Assembly: GCA_949316235.1 (NCBI GenBank)
Contig: OX438741.1
Span: forward strand, 20,399,124 to 20,463,123
Reading direction: 5' to 3'
DNA length: 64,000 nt
Source: Oegoconia quadripuncta
Taxonomy: Eukaryota > Arthropoda > Insecta > Lepidoptera > Autostichidae
This document shows, in pieces, positions 42,851-52,291 of the stretch. The notes beneath the pieces were generated by a model. It searched no databases and was not told the origin of the DNA. It saw nothing but the letters and a program-made list of their open reading frames with translations. Each line of letters starts with the position of its first letter. Position 1 is the stretch's first letter. Both the position numbers and the translations under genes were made by a program.

Positions 42851-43336
42851 CTGGTTGTCGTCGGTATTCTCATGCAGTTCACATTCTAATTAATTTCTGT
42901 AATAAATTATAATATCTGTGACAGTAAAAATGCTTGAAGTTTGAAGTTTAAATGAACTTTCTCTTGCACCACACCATTAGGGTTGCGTGGACGATAACTA
43001 ACCGTGGACCTTTGCATCGGGAAATCTGCCTTTGACGTCCCATTAATTTGGGTGCAACTTCCGCCCACCGGAGCGCGGAGTTGAGATTAGCATTTGCAAA
43101 TTCTGGATTCGGATTTGTCATGTAACTAACTCGGCCATGGGGATCGGGGGAGGGGTTTAATTATTAATTGATTCGAAACCAGTAAAATCCAAGGTTTGTT
43201 TCAATGGAGTACTTTAATTTATTTATTGTGTAGTATATTTAGCAATCGCCATATTTCTTTTGTTCTGTGATAAAATGATATCTATCTTATGACTCTTAAT
43301 GTTTTATATAATGAGCCATTAGTAAACAGGTGGTCT
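42851..43336. other. No gene recognised
   Basis: AT-rich; nothing identified. Confidence 0.3.
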
Positions 43337-43562
43337 ACTCTCTAACGAAAATAGCTTCGGACGGCCGTAACTTCGGAGTTTTTCTTTTTAAGTTTGCTGT
43401 GTCCATTATAAACCAATCGTTATTATTTTACTTTTGTTGTATATTGGACATTACAAGTTAGTACGGGACGCAAGGAACGTCTGATCTTATGCAAACAAAG
43501 AATTCATAGCAAAAGAAAAAGTTCGAAGTTACGGCCGTCCGAATCTATTTTCGTTAGAGAGT
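43337..43562. mobile_element. MITE with ~50-bp inverted ends
   Basis: ACTCTCTAACGAAAATAG at the left tip is mirrored by CTATTTTCGTTAGAGAGT at the right. The arms continue through TCGGACGGCCGTAACTTCG with few mismatches. 226 bp, no ORF, target duplication unclear. Confidence 0.8.
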
Positions 43563-43884
43563 GACCCCCAGGCTCGTATTCCTTCCACAAAATTTCAGTT
43601 TTGTACCTTTAACATTATAAAAACAGGATATTAATCCGTGCTCTAAGAAGTTAGATTTCACTATATAAGACACAATTTTTACTATTTAAGACAAGTATCG
43701 TTTACTAATCTTATGCAGTAACTAAGTTTGGCTGCTCAAAAATTAAAAATATTGAAAACCCACGTGGAACTATTGACTACTGTATTTATAAAGGACACGT
43801 TCACTTTTACTGTGAACTTTTGCTTTAATTAAGTTTTAAAAATTTAATGTTAGATAGGTATGAAGAGATAGCTGGTTGTTCAAA

Positions 43885-44002
43885 CGCACATCACACCTGG
43901 CAGCTTGTCGAGACTTCAGCAACCTTTACTATCCCATCAATGCCTGGGAAAACAGCTGAAATCCTCCCACGGGGCCAGGTACCACGTAGAGGATTTCCGT
44001 CG
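43885..44002 (-). pseudogene. BEL/Pao retrotransposon fragment
   Basis: The minus strand reads NPLRGTWPRGRISAVFPGID and then a GIVKVAEVSTS-type end before a stop. It resembles the short C-terminal domain after the BEL/Pao integrase. Only this ~40-codon piece is seen. Confidence 0.55.
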
Positions 44003-45389
44003 GCAAATTATAAAATTAAGTAATGCTACAATGTAAGGCACAATTGAAATCAAAGATAGAAGTAGGTTTTATTTCAAGTTCACTCAAACCAGGGTTTTGT
44101 CTTTGTAACAGAAAATTGTGTAAATTATTTTGTGCAATAAAGAGTAGTGGTATTCTTCTTCTTTTCGAGTCGAGGTAAGTTTCAAATTTTTTTGGTCCAG
44201 TATTTGTATTGTATTTTTTTCATAATTATATCATATTAATAGAGATATAAAAAGCCCCATAACAATAGACTTACTAGTAATGTATTGTAGATTAATTTCA
44301 TTTACATACTGCTAACAGGTACCTAATCCTATGATAATTCATGATTTATATCATCAAAAGCCTAAAGCGCTAAGATTATAAAGCTGTGCCCTCTCACCAA
44401 CAAGCGCTGATCCGTCTTAGCGCGAACTTCCACAGAAACTTGACAATTGTTGAAAGGAGTCGACGGAATCCGCTAGTCTCAACTAAAATAAAAACCCATT
44501 AACTCCAAAGCCCTATTTGACCCGAGAATCCGCACGATCGCTGGACAGTATTAATTTCCCTTCAGAACAATCCCCCAGTCTTGTAAATTGAATCAGTGCT
44601 GTTAGAAACGCGTTTTTTCTTTCTCAAAGTGACTGCGACAAAAAGCTCTTGGCGATTCGAGAGATTAGAATTTAATGCGGGCGTTTGAATTAATTTCGCT
44701 GGAAAAGGATGGGCTTAAGTGGTGTCAAATTAATATTTTAAAGGTGTTTTTGTAGACATTGTAATTGATACCGAAATTAAAAAGAAGATGAAAGAAGGAC
44801 ATCCTAAATGCGTTATTTCGGAGCCTGACAACATACTTACGTACCTAAGGTCAGACTATTGGAAGAGATGGAAAAGGACTAAGCTACTTATCGATACGAA
44901 AAAAATCTATGTACCTAAGCGAATATTTGTTAATTTTACAAAATGCTTCCACTAACACGTGCAAAACTCTCGAATTCTTATCATTTTGAAATTTTAAATC
45001 GAAAAGCCGATTAAAATTAGAGCCTTCACTAATCTGAATTTGAGCAGAAATGTTTCAGTGAAATGGTTAAATCGGCTGCTTCATTAACTGTCTAAGTATA
45101 TACCTAAGTTGCCTAAGTCAAACAGGATAAATTAAGCTACGGTTACAAATTTTAAATTAGTTTATCTATAAAACTACTCTGTGTCTTGTGAATGTTGGTC
45201 AAAAACTACTCAATTATGAAATATGTTGAGGAAAATTTATTTAATTAGAAATAATATTTCATACCAAATATTATTGATCTAACATAATGTAACATTGACA
45301 TAATTACTTGGTAAATTTCCCATAATATGTGATAATAATGATGAGGTGTTATAAGTTTGTTTTTTTGTAGTATTGTTTTATATAGACCT
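44003..45389. other. No gene recognised
   Basis: AT-rich. A LINE-tail-like GTGCAATAAAGAG lies near 44133. Otherwise nothing supported. Confidence 0.3.
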
Positions 45390-45625
45390 AATTATTATGG
45401 AGTCTTTATTGTGGTCGTGAGATGGGTTACCTCGGACTTGTAATAATAATTAAGATTAAATATTGAAAATTGATAATAAGTAGCATTTAAAAAATAAATG
45501 TCATGTAACGATTCAGGGTTTTATAATTAAAACACTGAATCGATACTGAACGATACTGATGGATACTGAATTAATATTTAGCTATATTTAACTAAATATT
45601 AATCGCCCCAACACTATGAGCTTAG

Positions 45626-45772
45626 TTATTTTCTTGACTTTTGACTATGAAATAGTTCTGGGAGCAGGGCCTCTATGTGTAAAGCGAATCCCGGCGGTTT
45701 CTCCTCATCGTCTTTACGCAGATTAAACTCTCTTAAAAGGGTCTCAGCATCGTGTTGGAATTGTGTACTCAT
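45626..45772 (-). CDS. Candidate small protein (48 residues), two-exon gene
   Basis: The ORF starts MSTQFQHDAETLLREF and contains DDEEKPPGFALHIEALLPEL, ending TAA at 45626. The ATG lies 7 bases after a possible acceptor (CCTTTGTATATAG, exon start 45779). A CpG-rich upstream exon at 46241 to about 46440 has a consensus donor (CCCG|GTAAGT, minus strand) and stops in all frames near its end, as a 5' untranslated exon would. AATAAA (minus) lies at 45410-45405. Composition looks coding. I do not recognise the protein, and the two exons are linked only by signals. A chance ORF is the main alternative. Confidence 0.35.
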   Translation of the reverse strand: MSTQFQHDAETLLREFNLRKDDEEKPPGFALHIEALLPELFHSQKSRK

Positions 45773-46240
45773 GCACGCACTATATACAAAGGTCAATGTC
45801 TCTGTCCGTGAATTTGTAGAATACATATAATATATTAATATTACTTTTATTGTTTATAAATGTACGTAGAAAATAATAAAATATGAAAAATGTATTATAT
45901 TAAACCATTTTGATATTGACCGTAATTTGATCAAATTCTGTGAGAACGGAATCTGAATCAACGCTGATCATATCTAATTTAGTAATATAAGTAATTCAGA
46001 AAACATTTGAATAATAAAGGACAAAACACGGAATAATATTAAGAGTTCAAAACTTAATCAAGAATATTCACCTAGCAATTTATTACTTGAATGTTCGAAA
46101 TAAATTCAGAAACAATGCTAAACAAACAAAACTTAATAAATATCTGGTACATGTTCGCATGTCTCGATAAAAATTAAAAAAAAAAAAACAAAGAATATTA
46201 ACGGATAAACTTAACCTATGGAGTTAATGGACAAACTTAC

Positions 46241-46440
46241 CGGGAATCAAGTTGAAGCACTACGGTAACTTAGATCGCGATACCGAGAACGCGAGCGGTC
46301 GGAATGCGGACACGCGTGCGCTCCGCTCGGCTGACCGAGAAGTTCTAGCGATTGGCGAGGACTTGGCGCCCGACACGGGGCCGATATACTCCGAAATGCT
46401 GTATTGTTGCGGCAGGAAAGAATACCTACAGTCACAGCCT
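46241..46440 (-). promoter_or_regulatory. CpG-rich segment, possible 5' exon and start region
   Basis: CpG-dense (GATCGCGATACCGAGAACGC, then GGACACGCGTGCGCTCCGCT) within an AT-rich area. It ends on the minus strand with a GTAAGT donor at 46240-46235. It probably marks a host transcription start, but no start site can be fixed by eye. Confidence 0.4.
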
Positions 46441-46725
46441 TAGTTTCACTTGGACTACCTTATTGAAGTTTACCTTGTTGTCACATAGGGAGAGTAAGAA
46501 TTTTAATCACTCGCTCTTTCATACCCTTTACCAAGCCTTTGGGTATCTATCACACAGTTATGTTTAGAAACAATAGTATCCATTTTTCTTCTTCGTAAAA
46601 ATTTATATCATCGGAACTATCATCTTTCCTTCTTCAGACCACTGCATATTGTTTTCTTTTAAAAATGCTTTTATTAGCTTCACCTGTATGTTGACTGTAA
46701 TAAAATCTAACAAATCGATTTTCAC

Positions 46726-46959
46726 CTACTTTGGGAAGTCGCATCGATTGGAAACTTTGCAAGTGTTTGTAATATGGATGACAATATAATATTTTGGTAT
46801 CATTGCGCTGATCTGATGATGAAGCTCTTCATTGTCTACCAGTAAATCCCTCGAATTCAATACATTAACACTTAGTGACGAGAGTCTGATAATGGGGCAG
46901 GGAGGTAGATTGTGGCACTCTTCAATGGCTACTAGTAAAGCACTGGACTTTAGACTCAT
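46726..46959 (-). CDS. Candidate coding exon of an unrecognised gene
   Basis: The ATG at 46959 sits in AAAATGAG and is followed by SLKSSALLVAIEECHNLPPC and VLNSRDLLVDNEELHHQI. The sense runs to CDFPK, where AAA|GTAGGT gives a donor at about 46734. Codon use looks coding and no repeat match is evident. No partner exon was found downstream, and it lies upstream of the CpG-rich segment on the same strand, so it would be a different gene or a retrocopy fragment. Confidence 0.3.
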   Translation of the reverse strand: MSLKSSALLVAIEECHNLPPCPIIRLSSLSVNVLNSRDLLVDNEELHHQISAMIPKYYIVIHITNTCKVSNRCDFPK

Positions 46960-47861
46960 TTTACTTATTTAAATTATATCCTTGGTTACAGGTTACAACC
47001 AGCAAGTCGATGAAGATGGAAAGTTTGCTTTTAACACGATAAAGAAAACAAACAGGTTATTAGAATATATTCTAACTTGTATGTATGCCTTCTCAGGGTA
47101 ATATGATAGATAGATAAGCATTTATTTGCATCCATGAACACACACATAACAAATTTTACATTATGAAAAATACAACTAAAACAATAAAACACAAGTACAG
47201 AAACAACAAATATTATGTGTTTGCCGCAGTATACAAAAAGGCTATAGATCAGTGTATGGATTTGCCCGAGGCGGGCAAAACACTGGTATTCTGCTGAAAC
47301 CTGAGGGTTGGTCTGGGCCAAATGGAATTTTGAAATCTGTTTGGTGTTATTAAATTAAAACTAACGTTATTGGTAAATGAATATTGTGTTAGATTATTCC
47401 CGTAACATATTGGATTCAATTAATAAAATATACCTAAACCAATTATTATTATAGAATAAATTGATAATTAATATGAATAAATAATATGAATATCTGGCAA
47501 CTCTCAAAGCAACTGTTTAGCGATTAAGTACTGATTGATTTCAAGGCCAATAATTCCTTGCCTTTACACAGATTTATTTCTCTATCTTCCTGACAAGATA
47601 GAACAATTACTGGCCCTCCTAATCTCATCGACCCGCCGCTTAGGGTAATCCCAACAATTAACGGACTCGACAAACAGGCAGGATATTCCCCAAACGTAGG
47701 GGATTAAGAAAAGAAAGTGGACTATAAATAATTATAATGTCCATCGCTTTACAACAGTCTGCTGTAAATGCAAGTTTTAGTTAGAATACATTTCTTTTTG
47801 CACAATCACGAGGTAGTCATAAATTGAATCAACCTCACCTGGAAGTTTCAACTTCACATAC
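46960..47861. other. Intergenic; LINE tail at about 47105-47335
   Basis: About 47105-47335 (minus) looks like a LINE 3' untranslated end finishing TGCAAATAAATGCTTATCTA. A + strand relative lies at about 58360-58475. No gene seen. Confidence 0.4.
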
Positions 47862-48125
47862 ACAACGTCACGACCTTTATCCCAAATGGGGTGGTCAGAG
47901 ATATCCCAAACTATGTTTGGGTGTTCCAAACAATAAAAGTTTAATGATTGAAACAACATTCACGGTTCACCTTATGAAAGATGGAAATGCATGACAGGGG
48001 GTGAGACTATCGCCGTTGAAACGTGCAAAACTATAGATGTTTTTTGGTGGAAAGTCCCTTAGTCGTCTTTTACGACACCCACTTGGTTCTATTCTATTTG
48101 AGTGCCGAAAGCACATAGCACAGTT
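47862..48125 (+). repeat. Repeat C copy, best preserved
   Basis: Runs from ACGTCACGACCTTTATCCCA through TTTAATGATTGAAACAACAT, then TTTTTTGGTGGAAAGTCCCT, to GTGCCGAAAGCACATAGCAC. Used here as the family reference. Confidence 0.75.
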
Positions 48126-48344
48126 TCAACTTTACGATCGAGATAATTAGTGTAAGTGTCCGATATATTTATTTATTCGTTGTAAAATGAGAAAATCTGT
48201 CTGTCCGGCTATCGCGTCTAAACTGCGGCACCAATCATATTGAAATTTGGCAGAGACCCGGAAGACTTAGGCATAAAGATCTTGAATAAGTCCGCGACAA
48301 AGTTAGTCCACTAGCTTGGAAAGCTAGTAATCAATAAATCATGC

Positions 48345-48652
48345 ATAACTCATCATCATCAGCCTGTAAACATCCCACTGCAGGCATATAGGCCTTCTCT
48401 CGTATAATGAGGGAGTATGGGCCAATCCACCACACTGGCCCAATGCGGTTTGGGGACTTTGAATTTTTATTTCTCAGGCATGCAAGGTTTCCTCACGATG
48501 TTTCCCTTCACCTTTCAAGAGCAGTCGGATAAATGCACAAAAGTAATTAAAATAAATTTAAAAACTCATTGGTACATGGCCTGCCTGGGAATCGAACCCG
48601 GACCTCCCAAATTGGGAGATCGCGTCTTGACCACTGAGCCAACGAAGCTCTC
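48345..48652 (-). repeat. SINE-D copy
   Basis: Third tRNA-derived family. In its own sense the head is TTGGCTCAGTGGTCAAG (A box) and CCGGGTTCGATTCCCAGG (B box). The body includes CCAATCCACCACACTGGCCC (+ strand) and the tail ends CAGTGGGATGTTTACAGGCT followed by ATG repeats. Confidence 0.8.
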
Positions 48653-49106
48653 TTATACTCATAAAGTTTCAATAGAATCGGTTGATTCATTTCGAAAAAT
48701 TTGGCTTGAAAGTTAACTTACCCTCATAAAATAAATTCGGCTGAAAATTATTTTTTTCATGGCTACAAGTAGACCAAACACAGCCTACACAGAAGATTCC
48801 ATAGAAAACCAGAATAAGTAAGTACGCTAACGCATTAAACAACTGGCATAGTAATTATTATTGTGTTTCGCGACCCGTAAATGAGGCTGTGCAAGGCCCA
48901 TTAGGTCCATCGCGTTATGGCAAGCATTGGCCTAATTTAATTGTGAGTAGGTATATACTGTCAGGAGCATTGGTATTCAGGGTGTTTAGTAAATGCTTCG
49001 GAAATCTAAAATATATCAGGGCAAAACTACATAATAATGAAAATGAAAATAGATTTATTTCACAACAACAGAACATGCAAATACTAACAATGTATTCTGT
49101 TTAATT

Positions 49107-49380
49107 CATCATCATCATCAGCCCGTATACATCCCACTGCAGGGATATAGGCCTTGGGGGGATAGGGAGGGAGTATGGGGCCAGTCCGCCACGCTAGTTT
49201 TGAATTTTTATTTCTCAGCCATGCAGGTTTCCTCACGATGTTTTCCTTTACCGTTTAAGAGCAGTCGAGTCGGATAAATGCACATAAATAATTAAATTTA
49301 AAAACTCATTGGTGCACGGCCTGCCTGATAATCGAACCCGGACCTCCCAAATTGGGAGACCCCGGCTTAACCGCTAACCA
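49107..49380 (-). repeat. SINE-D copy
   Basis: Same layout as 48345-48652: a CATCATCATC tail, CATCCCACTGCAGGGATATA, and a B-box complement TAATCGAACCCGGACC. Its head is slightly degraded. Confidence 0.8.
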
Positions 49381-49689
49381 AGTACGCTGTTTAATTAGAT
49401 GCTATATTTTTAAACATGGCTTCTATTGTTAATAAAATACAAAACACTTTATTGCACAACAGAAAAGAATATTGTAATGTATGACGTTGAGTAGTTAGTC
49501 ACTCACTCCTAAAATGAGACTACTGAGAGTCTCATTGTTTTTTGTTATATAATAAATGGTAAGTTCAGATACACAATTCCAGGAGTTTAGGTACACTACG
49601 AGATGTGGTTCCATTCAATAATTGAATGTCTATTGTCTAGGCGGTTCGTTATCTATGGCGTACATTTCCAGCATTATTGGAACATCTAT

Positions 49690-49860
49690 ATTCCATAAAA
49701 AAACATCTAGGTATAGATTTGCACGTTTTATAGGCGATGGGCTCACCCTCTCACGTGCACATTTCTATATATTTCAAAAGGCGAACCGTGGATGTTATTA
49801 AGCATTTTTTGGGGATATCACTGACCACCCCATTTGGGATAACAGTCGTACCTTGATATG
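49690..49860 (-). repeat. Repeat C copy, fragmentary
   Basis: GACCACCCCATTTGGGATAA marks the head. The middle (GCGATGGGCTCACCCTCTCA) matches the family; its far end is lost. Confidence 0.6.
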
Positions 49861-51108
49861 TGGGTGTACATAACGATAACGATCTGCCTAGGCATGTATG
49901 AGAAAGCCATTGAATTGTGTGAACATCTCTTTTACCTAGGTACATTTATCATAGGTTTTTTTTCCATTCCTTTCCACTTTTTCCTCTTTTTGTCACTTTT
50001 TACTCATAATTGGTGCAGTTTTTCACCATACAATTTGGCATTTGATGGAACGATCATGAACTAAAAAGGCATGTGGCTGAGTTCATCAATTGGTGCGATC
50101 TATAAATTTTGATACATAAGTGTAATATACATATAAGTAATATATAAGTAATATATAAGTTTATAAGTCTAGTCTACTGGATTTTAATACGATTTATATA
50201 TTTGGTAGTAAAAAATTGTCACTTGGAAACACATAGGTATTAATACAGTAGTTTTAATTGAAAGCAGTCGTTAAGCCAAGTCAGAGGCCTATTAGGCGGG
50301 CTTTAAATCATGAACTCTCAGGTGACCACTCACAAATCTACCAATCTGCACTGGGTCCGCGTGGTGGATTTAGCCCAAACCCTCCCAGAGAGAGGAGGCT
50401 GTACCCCAACAGCGTGTAAGGCTGTTGATGATGACAGAAGTGTATGGGGAAAGCAATATTTAATTTCAGACACTGGCTTCATCCAGGTCATAATTTTCAA
50501 AAACTTAAATGTGGCATAGATTATTACCTATTGGTACCTTCCTAGTTGTGATGTCTAGATCTTCACTAGTGAGTCGAGATTTTCAATTTTTAACATCGTC
50601 AGTAAACGTCAGTGTAACAATCATCAAGACGTGGGAAGTTATATAAAAAAGATTCATTGCTTTACGGAGCAGACGTGCCCGTGATGTGCCAAAATAGATA
50701 GCTATTACATCTAGAAAAACGATTCAATCTATTATAGACTATAACAGTATGGTTTACAGTTTAAATTCGTTTTAGATTAATATGCCTATACACTCTGATA
50801 TAAACTATCTTGATAAATTGATACTAACTATAGGAACTGAGGTGAATAGAAAGGAAAATGTCCAGGCTAGACCCGGCGCAATCTTAAATGTTAGTTGAAC
50901 AATGTTTGTCTTGGCGCGTGAGACGTTATTGTACGGGTAATGTACTTTTATCTACCGTTGAACTTTTATTATCGTGTTATATTTTAATTTCGAGGTTACC
51001 TATTTATTTTTGATCGAGTCAGTTGGTGTTTCTTTAACAAAACGTTTTGAGTTACTTGTGTACCTACCTACTTTTACCTAACTGAACCGCCAAGATTACC
51101 GAATTTTA
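49861..51108. other. No gene; SINE body fragment near 50260-50430
   Basis: GTCAGAGGCCTATTAGGCGG, then CACTGGGTCCGCGTGGTGGA, is a reverse relative of the fragment at 10575-10682. Nothing else recognised. Confidence 0.4.
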
Positions 51109-51243
51109 TGCCCGTATTAATAAATCGATCTTGAGATTGGAACCACGTGTCAGTCTCAATACAATCTTTTGATACTGTTTTAATATGCAACAGATTCTCA
51201 AGCGTCAACTTAAGGTCATCTCAGTTCTTAAGAATACGGGCCT
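51109..51243. mobile_element. MITE (GGCCCGTATTAATAAA family), short copy
   Basis: About 135 bp. TGCCCGTATTAATAAAT at the left and AAGAATACGGGCCTTAG at the right, with CAACAGATTCTCAAGCGTCA shared with 33001-33200. Confidence 0.7.
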
Positions 51244-51617
51244 TAGAAGACAGCCTGGATCATTGACTGTTTGGCCAGCATTGTTCACGATTAATTGAAA
51301 GATTTATTTTATGTTGTCTAATATTATCTAAAAATTGAATATTACCTATCCTACTGATTCAAAATTAATGTTAATTAAAATAGGAGTAAAAAAAGCAAAA
51401 TGCACACACAAATCTTTAAATCTCCTTCGCTGAAAAGTATCACAAAGATACGTCTCGAAGAAAATAAACACTTCAAAAATAGAACGTGCACTTTCAAACC
51501 AAGTATACTTCAACACTGACATAATCACGACCGCAGGTATACTTGCAATAATAAAAATTCCAGTTTTCCAAACAAACATTATAAACCTGGTGCCAACAAA
51601 AGTGATTTATTTGTGCA

Positions 51618-51744
51618 ATGGACTATAGTGACGTGCTAGAAGTAGTAGACGGGCTGCATTACCTTTATATTCGATCTAGAAATTCCCTCATTAGGTCCTG
51701 GGACTTGTCTGATGGTTGGCTCAACAAACTACGCATTTTAAGAC
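51618..51744 (+). CDS. Candidate first exon, unrecognised
   Basis: ATG at 51618 opens MDYSDVLEVVDGLHYLYIRS and runs to LNKLRILR, where C|GTAAGT is a consensus donor at 51745. There is no stop in the frame and composition is coding-like. The exon ends in phase 1, which does not match the phase needed by the exon-like segment at 52027, so the two need not belong together. A divergent hydrophobic minus frame starts at 51579. Confidence 0.25.
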
Positions 51745-52026
51745 GTAAGTTGGTTTTATTTTGTTAACTAAACTTATGGCATGCACCTCTGTTGCGTTGG
51801 TTTATTGAGTAGGCAAGTACTATACCTACTTACCTAACACCACAGCCGCACAGAGAGAGTACATTAACGTACCTAGGTACCTATCAAGACTCATTTGTAT
51901 GTTTAGATTTACTTTACAAGAAACCGTGTACATAGATAATAAATTATTTTAATTCTTTACTGGGTAGTTTTTAATTGGAAGGGTATCTTATCAGGGCATA
52001 CACTAACTTTATCAATTTTACAACAG

Positions 52027-52121
52027 CTCCAATAATTTACAGAATAATAAACTATACGAAACAAAAATGATCGTCTGTGAGGAGCTACCGATTCCAGCTA
52101 CCAACCAAGTTGGAGATCTAG
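52027..52121 (+). CDS. Candidate internal exon, unrecognised
   Basis: 95 bp between TTTTACAACAG and G|GTAGGTGAG, both good splice sites. One frame is open: SNNLQNNKLYETKMIVCEEL then PIPATNQVGDL. It needs a preceding exon ending in phase 2. Confidence 0.3.
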
Positions 52122-52291
52122 GTAGGTGAGACCATTGTTTATAACTAAACTATGTCATGTAGGTACTTAATGTCATATATGTATTTTGTAAACTATTGAA
52201 ATATTTTTTTTAAATACAAAAAAAAATGTACAACTTCTTTACAACATTATTTAAACGTGAACGCATCCATATTTTCTTATTATAATATCAG

